DNA of 64,000 nucleotides from Kroppenstedtia sanguinis (GCF_050433445.1 NZ_JBNPXF010000015.1:1-64000), one strand, 5' to 3'. Shown: positions 1 through 8,685, counted from the stretch's first letter. Translations and numbers: made by a program. Notes: a model not told the origin generated them from the sequence alone.

Positions 1-95
<95 letters not shown>

Positions 96-102
96 CATAC
101 AT

Positions 103-140
103 AAACAGCCCTTGGATTCCACAAAATCCAAGGGCTGTTT
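103..140 (+). terminator. Rho-independent terminator of the rRNA operon
   Basis: A perfect 16-bp inverted repeat (arms AAACAGCCCTTGGATT and its complement, 6-base loop) begins 8 bases after the 5S rRNA and its 3' arm ends in TTT. It most likely ends rRNA operon transcription. Confidence 0.85.
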
Positions 141-562
141 GCTATGTTGGCGATCGTAGCCATTTTTTTGTTTTCACTCTTGAGGAGAGCGAATATAATA
201 AATTACCCCTTTGATAATGGCCAAAACGGGGATATATCCCTGTAGAATCCATTGTGCCATCTGTTCAGCCATAGTCTTGCACTTGCCTTTCTTCTATCGT
301 GGATGGACTTGGGTAATCTTGTTTTTCCCCGGTTCGCCTCATGGTATACTTGCCATGTGATCACTGGCCCTGCTCCACTTCCATGGGATACTTCTCCCCG
401 ACTTTGTCCCCCTGCTCGACGGTCGATTTGGAGTGGCCTCACCTGGGGCATCGGAGCAATCAACACACCTGCTCCAGGACGTACCTGGTCATTCAATGAA
501 GGAGAAGAAGATCCTTTGCGCTTTTTGCAGGAGATCGGTGTCCATGTGAATGCATGGGATCT
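141..562. other. Intergenic region without a recognisable gene
   Basis: No open frame here has a good ribosome binding site plus recognisable protein features. A 113-codon + frame (252-593) and a long - frame overlap each other, and neither resembles a family I know. Positions 459-471 read ATCAACACACCTG, close to the right end of the dispersed elements found elsewhere in this window, so this may be the remnant of a decayed copy. No matching left end was found. Confidence 0.4.
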
Positions 563-591
563 GTATAAATGGGGAGCAACCGGGGAACAAT
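563..591 (+). promoter_or_regulatory. Putative forespore sigma-F promoter of gin
   Basis: GTATA (563-567) and GGGAACAAT (583-591) are separated by 15 bases. This fits the sigma-F pattern GYATA-N15-GGNNANANT as I recall it. It lies 31 bases before the gin start, which agrees with forespore expression of csfB/gin in B. subtilis. Assigned by eye only. Confidence 0.5.
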
Positions 592-622
592 GAATTAAAA
601 AATTGAAAAGGGTGGGTCGATC

Positions 623-826
623 TTGGATAAAAATGATCAGATCCGCTGCATCGTGTGTAATGAATGGCACGAACAAGGAATCGGAGTTCTGGATGGATTT
701 ATCTGCGAAACATGTGAACAAGAAATCGTTCAAACCGATGTGAAGGATCAAAAGTATCCACACTTTGTGACGCGCTTAAAGTTGTTATGGATGGATGGGA
801 AGAACCAGATCGAACGGGGACTGTAA
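623..826 (+). CDS. csfB: Anti-sigma-G factor Gin (CsfB)
   Basis: This 67-residue protein resembles Gin/CsfB, the small zinc protein that holds sigma-G (and sigma-E) inactive during sporulation. It has the paired cysteine motifs CIVC (residues 9-12) and CETC (29-32) and the aromatic, basic C-terminal part (KYPHFVTRLKLLW) of the family. The start is TTG at 623, preceded by AAAGGGTGGG. It has its own sigma-F-like promoter and a terminator overlapping the stop codon. As in B. subtilis, it lies between an rRNA operon and the yaaO-tmk cluster. Confidence 0.85.
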   Translation: MDKNDQIRCIVCNEWHEQGIGVLDGFICETCEQEIVQTDVKDQKYPHFVTRLKLLWMDGKNQIERGL

Positions 827-849
827 ACAGTTCCCGTCTCTTTTTTTGG
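813..849 (+). terminator. Terminator overlapping the gin stop codon
   Basis: A hairpin with arms CGGGGACTG and CAGTTCCCG and a TAAA loop that contains the gin stop codon is followed by TCTCTTTTTTT. It separates gin from the next gene. Confidence 0.8.
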
Positions 850-860
850 GGGGGAGACAT

Positions 861-2276
861 ATGAATCAGAAAGAGGCTCCGCTGTTTGAAGCTCTCTGCT
901 TTCATAAAGGTCAGAAACGGGGAAACTACCATGTCCCAGGACATAAGCAGGGACAGGCTTTTGATCCTTTGGGGCGGGATCTCTTCGGGGAGTTACTTAC
1001 CATCGATCTGACGGAGATCGCGGAGTTGGATGACTTGCATCAACCTGAAGGTGTGATTCAGCAGGCCCAGGAATTAGCTGCGGCGGCCTTTGGTGCCGAT
1101 CAGACTTTTTTTCTGGTGGGAGGGAGTACAGCGGGGAATATCAGTCTGATCTTGGCCTCCTGTCAACCGAAGGATCAGTTAATCATCCATCGAGCCTCCC
1201 ACCAATCTGTCTTCAATGGCTGCCACCTGGCCGGGGTTCGTCCGGTTTTTCTGTCTGGAAGGGGAGATGTTCCCTTGGGGGGAGAAATCACCGGAGAAGA
1301 CCTGGAGGAAGCGCTCCTGCGTCACCCTGGAGTGAAGGGGGTGTTTCTTACAAGTCCCGATTACTTTGGCAGGTTGCAACCGATTTCTTCATTAGCAGAA
1401 ATATGTCATCATCACGGGGTGCCACTGATGGTGGATGAGGCCCATGGTGCTCACTTCCAATTCCATCCCCAGCTGCCGCCCTCGGCATTGACCCAAGGAG
1501 CGGATGGGGTGGTTCAGTCGACTCACAAAATGTTGACAGCCATGACCATGGGGTCCATGCTCCACCTGAAGGGAAGACGGCTGGACTGGGACCGGGTGGC
1601 CAAAGCTTTAGGAATGATTCAATCAAGTAGTCCGTCCTATCCTTTGATGGCTTCTCTGGACTTGGCACGGCGTTGGATGGTGATGGAAGGATCCGAGCAA
1701 CTGCAAAAAACCCTGCACCAGGTAGCACTGATTCGGGAAGAAGTGGCAGGGATGAGACATTTACAAGAAGAGTTGCAACCGGGAAGCGACCCTTTGAAAA
1801 TGAGCATCAAGGCGGATCGGAGCGTCTCAGGGTACAGAATGCTGAGCTGGTTGGAGAAAAGAGGGATTGACGCGGAATTGGCGGATGATAAGAAGGTGTT
1901 ATTCGTTCTCTCTCCTGGGATGGAAGAGGGCGAGTCGCTTCGGTTGATCGAGATTCTGCGTCGGTTGGACCAAGTGGTTCCAGAATGGGAGGAAGATCCC
2001 TGCCCACCGGTCCCCGAGATCCCGGTGCTGAGTGAAAGTCATATGTCCTGGGAACGTCTCCGGTGGGTGACTGGGGAAACCGTGTCGTTTCCGCAAGCGG
2101 AAGGGAGGATCGCCGGGGAGATGGTGGTTCCTTATCCGCCTGGGGTTCCAGCGGTGTTGCCCGGTGAGATATTAAGTACAGAACAGATCCGACACATTCT
2201 TCACACACTTGACAAAGGTGGGCGGGTCCGAGGCTTGACCCCCGGTTTCCCCCCAGGTCTGCACGTGATAAAATAA
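861..2276 (+). CDS. Orn/Lys/Arg decarboxylase-family PLP enzyme (YaaO-like)
   Basis: A 471-residue protein of the fold-type I PLP Orn/Lys/Arg decarboxylase group. Seen: N-terminal HVPGHKQG, the glycine-rich segment FFLVGGSTAGNISLI, the VDEAHGAHF aspartate/histidine motif, and the PLP-lysine segment QSTHKMLTAMTMGS. The ATG at 861 is preceded by GGGGGGGAG; a longer in-frame extension would run through the gin terminator. It occupies the yaaO position, upstream of tmk. The substrate (arginine, lysine or ornithine) cannot be read from the sequence. Confidence 0.88.
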   Translation: MNQKEAPLFEALCFHKGQKRGNYHVPGHKQGQAFDPLGRDLFGELLTIDLTEIAELDDLHQPEGVIQQAQELAAAAFGADQTFFLVGGSTAGNISLILASCQPKDQLIIHRASHQSVFNGCHLAGVRPVFLSGRGDVPLGGEITGEDLEEALLRHPGVKGVFLTSPDYFGRLQPISSLAEICHHHGVPLMVDEAHGAHFQFHPQLPPSALTQGADGVVQSTHKMLTAMTMGSMLHLKGRRLDWDRVAKALGMIQSSSPSYPLMASLDLARRWMVMEGSEQLQKTLHQVALIREEVAGMRHLQEELQPGSDPLKMSIKADRSVSGYRMLSWLEKRGIDAELADDKKVLFVLSPGMEEGESLRLIEILRRLDQVVPEWEEDPCPPVPEIPVLSESHMSWERLRWVTGETVSFPQAEGRIAGEMVVPYPPGVPAVLPGEILSTEQIRHILHTLDKGGRVRGLTPGFPPGLHVIK

Positions 2277-2286
2277 TAGTAAATAT

Positions 2287-2564
2287 CAGGGCTGTTGATA
2301 AACCATAAAATGGGTGATGGAAGGCGGTTCCTCCCAAGGGATCCTTGATTCGAAGTGAAGATTGACCCTCGGCATTACCATTTCAATGGAGGTCGTGCCC
2401 CAGGCACCACCCTTCCGATGGGCTGAAGCTCTGGAATGAGAGCGGGTCGACGTAAATTACAGCACTTCTAGGATGCTAGTTCCCTGGTTGCTTTCGTCAC
2501 TTGGTGTATCGGAGCGGATCGAATAGGATCTTTCCGCTTAAATAGGGCGAATCAACACGCTCGG
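2287..2564 (+). mobile_element. Dispersed MITE-like element, copy 1 (long type)
   Basis: The left end CAGGGCTGTTGATAAACC and right end GGGCGAATCAACACGC are imperfect inverted repeats shared with five other intergenic elements in the window. The interior shares GATGGGCTGAAGCTCTGGAA with the copies at 15.7 and 29.0 kb. No direct repeat of the target is visible at the junctions, so this may be an older copy. It fills almost the whole gap before tmk and contains no credible gene. Confidence 0.7.
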
Positions 2565-2593
2565 CTTAGATTAATAAACTATGGAGGAGCGCT

Positions 2594-3250
2594 GTGAAAG
2601 GTTGCTTTATTACGCTTGAGGGACCTGAAGGTGCGGGGAAGTCCACGCAGGTCACACGGCTTCAATCTTATCTGGAAAAATGCAGAATCCCCTGTGTAAC
2701 CACTCGTGAACCAGGGGGGACTTCGATAGGGGATCGGATTCGGGAGATCCTGTTGGACCCTGGAGCAAGGGAGATGTCTCTGCGGGCAGAGATGCTCCTG
2801 TATGCCGCTTCCCGGGCACAATTGGTGGAGGAAGTTATTCAGCCCGCCCTTGCAAAGGGGGAGACGGTACTCTGTGACCGGTATGTGGATTCCAGTATGG
2901 TATATCAGGCATACAGTGCCGGTGCAAACCCGCAGGATGTGCTACAGGTCAACGAGGTGGCCATCCAGGGGCTGATTCCCGATCGGACTTATTTGCTGGA
3001 CCTCCCTTTGCAAGAGAGTATTCGCCGTTTGGAAAACAGGGGAATTTCGAGGGACCGCATCGAATTAAAAGGACAAGCTTATCATCAAAAGGTGAGAGAC
3101 GGGTTCCATCATCTGGCCACTCTTCACCCGGAGCGGTTTTGTATCATCGATGGTACCCTTTCCGCCGCCGAGGTTTTCCGCCGAATCGTGGTGGATCTTC
3201 AGAAAACGCTGGGTGACAAAATTCCCTTGCGGGAGGATGGTTCAGGATGA
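2594..3250 (+). CDS. tmk: Thymidylate kinase
   Basis: dTMP kinase phosphorylates dTMP to dTDP for dTTP synthesis. The 218-residue length is normal. The P-loop EGPEGAGKST lies at residues 9-18, the TREPGGT motif near residue 37, and the DRYVDSS motif follows. The start is GTG at 2594 behind GGAGGAGC. The stop overlaps the start of darA by four bases (ATGA), so the two are translationally coupled. Confidence 0.96.
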   Translation: MKGCFITLEGPEGAGKSTQVTRLQSYLEKCRIPCVTTREPGGTSIGDRIREILLDPGAREMSLRAEMLLYAASRAQLVEEVIQPALAKGETVLCDRYVDSSMVYQAYSAGANPQDVLQVNEVAIQGLIPDRTYLLDLPLQESIRRLENRGISRDRIELKGQAYHQKVRDGFHHLATLHPERFCIIDGTLSAAEVFRRIVVDLQKTLGDKIPLREDGSG

Positions 3251-3576
3251 GGATGGTAATTGCGGTGGTTCAGGATCAAGACAGCAACCGCTTGTCCGAT
3301 GCCTTGGTGAAAAATAATATCCGGGCTACCAAACTGGCCAGTACCGGGGGCTTCCTCAAATCCGGCAACACCACCTTTTTGATTGGAATCGAAGATGATC
3401 GGGTGGATGGGGTTTTACAAATTATCAAGGAGAATTGTAGCTCCCGGAAACAGCTGATGTCACCGATCTCTTCCATAGGGGGAAATCCGGACTCCTATGT
3501 TCCTTATCCGGTGGAAGTGGAGGTGGGCGGTGCCACCGTCTTTATCCTTCCCGTTGATCGGTTTGCGCAGTTTTGA
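3247..3576 (+). CDS. darA: Cyclic-di-AMP receptor DarA (PstA/YaaQ)
   Basis: This 109-residue PII-like protein matches the DarA/PstA family, trimeric cytoplasmic receptors of cyclic di-AMP. The N-terminal strand MRMVIAVVQDQDSNRL, the ATKLASTGGFLKSGNTTFLIG region (T-loop base and ligand pocket) and the C-terminal VEVGGATVFILPVDRF are typical. It overlaps tmk by four bases and precedes holB, as in B. subtilis. The yaaR gene usually found between darA and holB is absent. Confidence 0.93.
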   Translation: MRMVIAVVQDQDSNRLSDALVKNNIRATKLASTGGFLKSGNTTFLIGIEDDRVDGVLQIIKENCSSRKQLMSPISSIGGNPDSYVPYPVEVEVGGATVFILPVDRFAQF

Positions 3577-3597
3577 AGGAGAAAACGGGGGCTGAAC

Positions 3598-4620
3598 ATG
3601 TCTTTTGCAGAGATTCGTGGACAGGACCAGGTGATGCAGTTACTGAAAAACGCTTTGAAGAATGAAAGGGTTGCCCACGCCTATTGTTTTGCGGGTCCGG
3701 AAGGCGTTGGAAAGAAAAAGGCTGCCATCGAATGGGCCAAGGCACTCAATTGTGAAAATCAGGATCAAGCACCTTGTGATCATTGCCGATCCTGCAGAAG
3801 GATCGGCAACGGAAATCATCCTGATATCACCATACTGGAACCCGATGGATCCTCTATCAAAATCGGACAAGTTCGGGAACTGCAACGGAGGTTTTCCTTC
3901 TCCCCACCTGATGAGGTCACCCGAGTGGTGATTCTGCATCAGGCAGAGACACTCACCCTGCAGGCGGCCAATAGTCTTTTGAAGTTTTTGGAGGAACCTG
4001 TGACCCGGATGGTGGCTGTTCTCATCACGGAACAGATTCATTCCCTCCTTCCCACGATCCTCTCGCGTTGTCAATTGCTCCGCTTTCGTCCTCTGCCTCC
4101 GGCATGGATTGAATCTTCGTTGGTAGATACTGGAGTTGACCCGGCCTATGCGCGGATTGCGGCCCACTTGGTCTCCGGGGTGGAGGCTGCGGAAAGATTA
4201 GCAAGGGGCGACAAATTTGCTCCTGTTTGCGAGCGAATGATAAGATGGATGGGGGAGATCCCCTCCGGCAAATCGAATCCACTGGTGGAGATCCAGACGG
4301 TTTGGTTGGCTGACTTTGACTCGGGAGAGATGAATCTTTTGTTGGATCTGTCTCTTTTGTGGTTGAGAGACTTGCTACATGAGCGTTTGGGTGTCATCGG
4401 AGATTCGGTCTTCGCCGGATGGAAGGAATCTCGTCAGCACCAAGCGTCCCGCTGGACTCTCTCTAGCTTGCTCAATGGGATGGACGCGGTGATTCAGGCT
4501 AGGCAAGCTTTGGCTGGACCCGTTCAACCCCAAGCAGTTTTGGAGAGGATGGTGCTGTCTATGCAAGGGGGACCCAAACATGTTGTCAGTCGTAGGCGTC
4601 CGTTTCAGACAAGCGGGTAA
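3598..4620 (+). CDS. holB: DNA polymerase III, delta' subunit
   Basis: Clamp-loader subunit of the replicative polymerase, 340 residues. Seen: a P-loop-like GPEGVGKK (residues 33-40), a zinc knuckle with cysteines at about 52, 60, 63 and 66, ANSLLKFLEEP, and the SRCQLLRF motif of the AAA+ delta' family. The C-terminal third is the collar domain. Its 3' end overlaps ricT by 41 bases. Confidence 0.93.
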   Translation: MSFAEIRGQDQVMQLLKNALKNERVAHAYCFAGPEGVGKKKAAIEWAKALNCENQDQAPCDHCRSCRRIGNGNHPDITILEPDGSSIKIGQVRELQRRFSFSPPDEVTRVVILHQAETLTLQAANSLLKFLEEPVTRMVAVLITEQIHSLLPTILSRCQLLRFRPLPPAWIESSLVDTGVDPAYARIAAHLVSGVEAAERLARGDKFAPVCERMIRWMGEIPSGKSNPLVEIQTVWLADFDSGEMNLLLDLSLLWLRDLLHERLGVIGDSVFAGWKESRQHQASRWTLSSLLNGMDAVIQARQALAGPVQPQAVLERMVLSMQGGPKHVVSRRRPFQTSG

Positions 4621-5383
4621 AATATATTATTTTGATCCTGGCGATTTGGCGATCCAGAGGAATCAATCTGTGATCGTCGAAACCGTTCGTGGTATCGAAT
4701 TTGGGACGGTGGTCATCGGCATCCGCCACGTGAGCGAAGAAGAGGTGGTTTTGCCTTTAAGGCCGGTACTCCGGACGGCCACTCCAGAAGATGTGGAACA
4801 GATGGAGACCAACCTGAAGGCGGCGGGGGAGGCTTTATCCATCTGTGAAGAAAAGATACAAAACCACGGGTTGGAGATGAAACTCGTGGATGCGGAGTAC
4901 ACCTTCGACCGGAACAAAATCATCTTCTACTTCACCGCAGATGGCCGGGTTGATTTTAGAGAGCTGGTCCGTGATTTGGCATCAGTATTCCGGACTCGAA
5001 TCGAATTACGTCAAATCGGGGTTCGGGACGAAGCCAAAATGCTTGGTGGAATTGGACCCTGTGGCCGGGTTTTGTGCTGTTCGTCCTTTTTGGGGGATTT
5101 TGAACCGGTATCGATTAAAATGGCGAAGGATCAGAATCTCTCCTTGAACCCGGCTAAGATCTCCGGTTTATGCGGTCGCTTGATGTGTTGTCTCAAATTT
5201 GAAAATGACACCTATGTAGAGGCCAAGCAGTTGATGCCGGATGTCGGTACCCGGGTCACCACTCCGGAAGGTGACGGTCGGGTGGTGGTATTAAATCTGT
5301 TGGAACGTCGGGTACAGGTCGAGCTGGCCGAATCGGGCCGGAGGGTGGAACATCCGGCAGAAGTCGTGAAAGCCCAGGTTTAG
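4580..5383 (+). CDS. ricT: PSP1-domain protein RicT (YaaT)
   Basis: A 267-residue protein of the YaaT/RicT family. In B. subtilis it acts with RicA and RicF in an iron-sulfur complex that stimulates RNA processing by RNase Y and phosphorelay function. Seen: the PSP1 domain and a cluster of cysteines (GPCGRVLCCSSF and GLCGRLMCCLKFE) of the type that carries Fe-S ligands. The ATG at 4580 has AAGGGGGAC upstream and lies inside holB. YabA follows 89 bases downstream, as in B. subtilis. Confidence 0.94.
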   Translation: MLSVVGVRFRQAGKIYYFDPGDLAIQRNQSVIVETVRGIEFGTVVIGIRHVSEEEVVLPLRPVLRTATPEDVEQMETNLKAAGEALSICEEKIQNHGLEMKLVDAEYTFDRNKIIFYFTADGRVDFRELVRDLASVFRTRIELRQIGVRDEAKMLGGIGPCGRVLCCSSFLGDFEPVSIKMAKDQNLSLNPAKISGLCGRLMCCLKFENDTYVEAKQLMPDVGTRVTTPEGDGRVVVLNLLERRVQVELAESGRRVEHPAEVVKAQV

Positions 5384-5472
5384 ATGAACCAACCATCCTT
5401 GGGGACCTGACGGAGAGAGCCTCATGTTCCTGGGCGATCCTGAACAGACAGCGGGTGATTGAGGTGGGGGGC

Positions 5473-5817
5473 TTGGACAAGCGGGCCATTTTATCCCGGA
5501 TGACCCGGATTGAAGACCAAATCGGAGAATTGTATAAAGAACTGGGTGGTTTGAAGCTGGAAATTGTTCAAATGCTGGAGGAAAATACACGGTTGGTTTT
5601 GGAAAATGAGGCATTGAAGGAACAAATGGAACAGAAACAAACAGGGAAACCGGAATCCGATTCCCAGGAGATCGCCGGTGAGGGACATGACAATTTGGCA
5701 CGTCTCTATCACGAGGGATTTCATATTTGCAATGTCCATTACGGGAGCATGCGCGAAGATGGTGACTGCTTGTTTTGCCTCTCCTTCTTGAACAAAACAT
5801 CTCAGGAGGATGACTGA
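5473..5817 (+). CDS. yabA: Replication initiation control protein YabA
   Basis: YabA links DnaA to the sliding clamp and limits replication initiation. This 114-residue protein has the N-terminal coiled coil (about residues 1-60) and a C-terminal zinc-binding tail with HICNVHYG and CLFCLSFL. TTG at 5473, with GAGGTGGGGGG upstream, gives an N terminus (MDKRAILSRM) like known homologues; a GTG 18 bases upstream is also in frame but would overlap the ribosome binding site. Confidence 0.92.
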   Translation: MDKRAILSRMTRIEDQIGELYKELGGLKLEIVQMLEENTRLVLENEALKEQMEQKQTGKPESDSQEIAGEGHDNLARLYHEGFHICNVHYGSMREDGDCLFCLSFLNKTSQEDD

Positions 5818-5844
5818 AGTGCCGGTGCTACCGGCACTTTCTTT
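5818..5844 (+). terminator. Terminator between yabA and yazA
   Basis: An 8-bp perfect stem (AGTGCCGG / CCGGCACT, loop TGCTA) directly after the yabA stop is followed by TTTCTTTC. The T tract is interrupted, so it may be only partly effective. Confidence 0.6.
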
Positions 5845-5871
5845 CTGCTTCAGATGGAGTTGAGGAGATCA

Positions 5872-6150
5872 TTGGAAAGAAACTATGTGGTCTACATACT
5901 GGAATGTGGCGATGGCACACTCTATACCGGAATCACCAACAATCTAAAACAACGGCTTAGGCAACATCGACAGGGAACCGGAGCAAAATACACACGGGGC
6001 AGAGGGCCTTTCACTCTGAAATGGTTAGAAACAGGAATCACCCGTTCCCAAGCTCTGCGGCGGGAGTGGGAGATCAAACAGTTGAGCAGGGCACAAAAGA
6101 TGGAACTGATTCAAAGGAGGACGCAGGGTGAAGGGACAAAAGAGTTTTGA
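5872..6150 (+). CDS. yazA: GIY-YIG nuclease-superfamily protein (YazA-like)
   Basis: A small GIY-YIG domain protein with YVVYILECGDGTLYTGITNN (variant GIY...YTG core), the conserved arginine in LKQRLRQHRQG, and the KYTRGRGPFTLKW segment. Members of this UPF0213 group have no firmly known role. The TTG at 5872 follows TTGAGGAGATCA and gives 92 residues; the ATG at 5854 in the same frame would add six residues. The end overlaps rsmI by 23 bases. Synteny (yabA-yazA-rsmI) matches B. subtilis. Confidence 0.88.
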   Translation: MERNYVVYILECGDGTLYTGITNNLKQRLRQHRQGTGAKYTRGRGPFTLKWLETGITRSQALRREWEIKQLSRAQKMELIQRRTQGEGTKEF

Positions 6151-7015
6151 ATTTGAGGGCGGCGTGTTGTATGTGGTGGGCACACCGATCGGCAATCTGG
6201 GAGATTTGAGTGAACGGGCCAAGCAGATACTGACGGAAGTGGATCTGATCGCCTGCGAGGATACACGGCATACACGGAAACTTTTATCCCATCTGGGGAT
6301 TTCGAAGGCGATGACCAGTTATCACGAACATAATCGTTTGGCCCGTCTTTCCTCACTTCTCAACCGGTTACAGGAGGGAGAAAACATCGCATTGGTGAGT
6401 GATGCGGGGATGCCCGGGATTTCCGATCCGGGAGAGGAGCTGATTCGCGAGGTGGTACAGGCGGGAATGCCTGTAATCCCTGTTCCGGGTCCAAATGCGG
6501 CTCTGAGTGCCTTGGTCGCCTCGGGGATTAAGCCGCAACCTTTTCTGTTTATCGGATTTCTCCCCAGAAATGCAAAAGAACGGAGGGCAGAATTGAACAA
6601 ATGGAAAGAAACGCCCGCCACCTTGATCTTCTACGAGGCACCCCATCGAATTCAGCCGATGTTGAAGGATGTGTTGGAGGTGTTGGGCGATCGCCAAGCC
6701 GCCCTGGCCCGCGAACTGACGAAAAGGCACGAAGAGTGGATGAGAGCCCCTCTTTCTGTATGTCTCCGACTGTTGGAAGAGAGAAAGCCTCGGGGAGAGT
6801 GGACGGTGGTGGTGGAGGGGGCGCCTGCCGGTGGGAACCAGGTGGAAGAAGAACCGAATGTCACCTGGTGGCGAGCTTTGACGGTAAGGGAACATGTCGA
6901 TTGGCATATTCACCGGGGAAAAAGCAAAAAAGAGGGCATCCAAGCGACGGCGGCAGAACGCTCTCTTCCCAAGCGGGAAGTGTACAATGAGTATCACCGG
7001 GAGATGGATTCATGA
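6128..7015 (+). CDS. rsmI: 16S rRNA (cytidine-1402 2'-O)-methyltransferase
   Basis: A SAM-dependent enzyme of the tetrapyrrole methylase fold that 2'-O-methylates C1402 in the decoding centre. Seen: VVGTPIGNLGDLS, CEDTRHTRKLL, SYHEHN, SDAGMPGISDPGEEL and PVPGPNAAL, all diagnostic. 295 residues, normal length. GTG start at 6128 inside yazA, behind AAAGGAGGACGCAG. B. subtilis calls this gene yabC/yraL-type; the position before abrB fits. Confidence 0.94.
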   Translation: MKGQKSFEFEGGVLYVVGTPIGNLGDLSERAKQILTEVDLIACEDTRHTRKLLSHLGISKAMTSYHEHNRLARLSSLLNRLQEGENIALVSDAGMPGISDPGEELIREVVQAGMPVIPVPGPNAALSALVASGIKPQPFLFIGFLPRNAKERRAELNKWKETPATLIFYEAPHRIQPMLKDVLEVLGDRQAALARELTKRHEEWMRAPLSVCLRLLEERKPRGEWTVVVEGAPAGGNQVEEEPNVTWWRALTVREHVDWHIHRGKSKKEGIQATAAERSLPKREVYNEYHREMDS

Positions 7016-7056
7016 TCGAGGGGAGGTCTTTTTCCTTCTCTCGATTTCATTTTTCC
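7014..7056 (+). terminator. Probable terminator after rsmI
   Basis: ATCGAGGGGAGG and CCTTCTCTCGAT form an imperfect stem around a T-rich loop, followed by TTCATTTTT. The stem overlaps the rsmI stop codon. Confidence 0.5.
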
Positions 7057-7099
7057 CAAAAGGAATGAGGCCCTTGGATATAAAATGTATAAAAGGTAT

Positions 7100-7135
7100 G
7101 AAGTCCTGTCTAGTTCATTATGTATAATGCAGGAC
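7100..7135 (+). promoter_or_regulatory. Promoter with possible operator for the PTS gene
   Basis: TATAAT (7123-7128) is a consensus -10, but the -35 (GAAGTC, 7100-7105) is poor, suggesting an activated or weak promoter. The -10 lies inside an inverted repeat GTCCTG (7103-7108) / CAGGAC (7130-7135). GTCTAGTTCA at 7108-7117 partly matches the NagR (YvoA) operator TGGTCTAGACCA. Binding by a NagR-type repressor is a guess. Confidence 0.35.
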
Positions 7136-7182
7136 GAATCATAAATATTTGCAATACTAAATTCCTGGGGGTGTACAAAAAA

Positions 7183-8685
7183 ATGAAAGCGCTATTGGGG
7201 AAACTGCAGCAGATTGGTAAGGCATTGATGTTGCCCATCGCGGTGATGCCAGCAGCGGCCTTGTTGATGTCATTGGGTGTATTGATCAACACTTTTTCCG
7301 AACAGTTGTCCATGCCTTGGCTAGCCGAGGTGGGAAACACCATGACTACCGGTGCTGACGGGATTCTGGGCTTTCTTCCGATCCTGTTCGCCGTAGGTGT
7401 GGCCATCGGTTTAAGTAACAGCGCCGGGGCTGCTGGCCTGGCAGCAGTGGTCGGTTATATGGTGCTTAATTCCATCGTGGGGATGAATGCCCCGGCTCCG
7501 GACAATCCGGCGTGGCAGGTCAAAATCGACCAGATGGGGGTCCTGGGTGGGATTATCACCGGCTTGGTTACGGCCTATCTATACAAACGATTTCATGATA
7601 TCCGACTACCGGATTGGCTGCAGTTTTTCGGGGGGAGCCGTTTTGTTCCCATCATCACAGCATTCGTCATGTTTTTGTTGGGGATCCTGTTTCGTTTTAT
7701 CTGGCCGCCTATCCAGGATGTGATCGAAGCAGCCGGTAACGGGGTGATCGGTGCCGGTGCAGTGGGAATGTTCGGTTACGGATTGTTGAATCGACTCCTG
7801 ATTCCCTTGGGTCTTCATCACATTATCAATACTCTGGTCTGGTTCCAGCTGGGTAAATTTGAGAACTCCGCCGGGGATATAGTGACAGGGGATCTTTATC
7901 GTTTCTTTGCCGGGGATCCCACAGCGGGTACCTTTATGGCTGGCTTCTTCCCAATCATGATGTTTGCCTTGCCGGCAGCCTGTCTGGCTATGGTTCACGA
8001 AGCCAAACCTTCTCGGAAGGCAGCGGTAGCCGGGGTGCTTGGAAGTGTGGCGCTCACCTCCTTCTTGACGGGGATCACGGAGCCGATTGAATTTCTTTTC
8101 ATGTTCCTGGCCCCCGTTCTCTATCTGATTCATGCGATATTGATGGGGACGTCCATGGCTTTGATGTATTTGCTGGATGTGAAACACGGTTTTGGATTTT
8201 CTGCCGGATTGATCGATTATGTGGTCAATTTCCATCTTTCCACTAAGGGCTGGCTCATCATTCCAGTCGGTTTGGGTTTTGCCCTGCTTTACTACATCAT
8301 ATTCCGCTTCGCCATCCGCAAATTCAACCTGCCCACTCCGGGAAGGGAAGAGGAGGAAGATGATAAGGGAGAAGCGGAAAGCTCAAAGGATCCGAAGGAA
8401 GTGGAAATCTCAAATAAAGCAGATGCTTCCGATGATCTGGAGGTTTTGGCCGGAGAGGTATTAGAGGCCATCGGCGGCAAGGAGAATATTGAGGATTTGG
8501 ATGCTTGCATCACCCGGCTTCGGATGACCCTGAAAGATGACAGCAAATTGGATCAGAACCGACTGAAGAAATTGGGGGCATCAGGAGTGATCCGTGTGGG
8601 AGCAGGAAATTATCAGGCAGTATTCGGCACTCGCTCTGAGTTGCTCAAAGAACGAATTTTGAGTCAAATAGGACGTGAGGGCTGA
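7183..8685 (+). CDS. nagP: PTS permease, N-acetylglucosamine-type, IIC-IIB components
   Basis: A 500-residue membrane permease of the glucose/GlcNAc PTS family that phosphorylates its sugar on uptake. The EIIC part (about 1-380) has many hydrophobic segments and the substrate signature FLTGITEPIEF. After an acidic linker (EEEEDDKGEAES) comes an EIIB domain with the phosphorylated cysteine near residue 442 (DACITRLRMTL). There is no EIIA domain, so it must borrow one. N-acetylglucosamine is the likely substrate from overall resemblance to NagE/NagP; glucose or MurNAc are not excluded. The ATG at 7183 follows CTGGGGGTG. Confidence 0.82.
   Translation: MKALLGKLQQIGKALMLPIAVMPAAALLMSLGVLINTFSEQLSMPWLAEVGNTMTTGADGILGFLPILFAVGVAIGLSNSAGAAGLAAVVGYMVLNSIVGMNAPAPDNPAWQVKIDQMGVLGGIITGLVTAYLYKRFHDIRLPDWLQFFGGSRFVPIITAFVMFLLGILFRFIWPPIQDVIEAAGNGVIGAGAVGMFGYGLLNRLLIPLGLHHIINTLVWFQLGKFENSAGDIVTGDLYRFFAGDPTAGTFMAGFFPIMMFALPAACLAMVHEAKPSRKAAVAGVLGSVALTSFLTGITEPIEFLFMFLAPVLYLIHAILMGTSMALMYLLDVKHGFGFSAGLIDYVVNFHLSTKGWLIIPVGLGFALLYYIIFRFAIRKFNLPTPGREEEEDDKGEAESSKDPKEVEISNKADASDDLEVLAGEVLEAIGGKENIEDLDACITRLRMTLKDDSKLDQNRLKKLGASGVIRVGAGNYQAVFGTRSELLKERILSQIGREG

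Noticed and set aside
252..593. Open frame of 113 codons upstream of gin
   Set aside because: No ribosome binding site or recognisable features, overlapped by a longer opposite frame, and it runs through the sigma-F-like promoter of gin.
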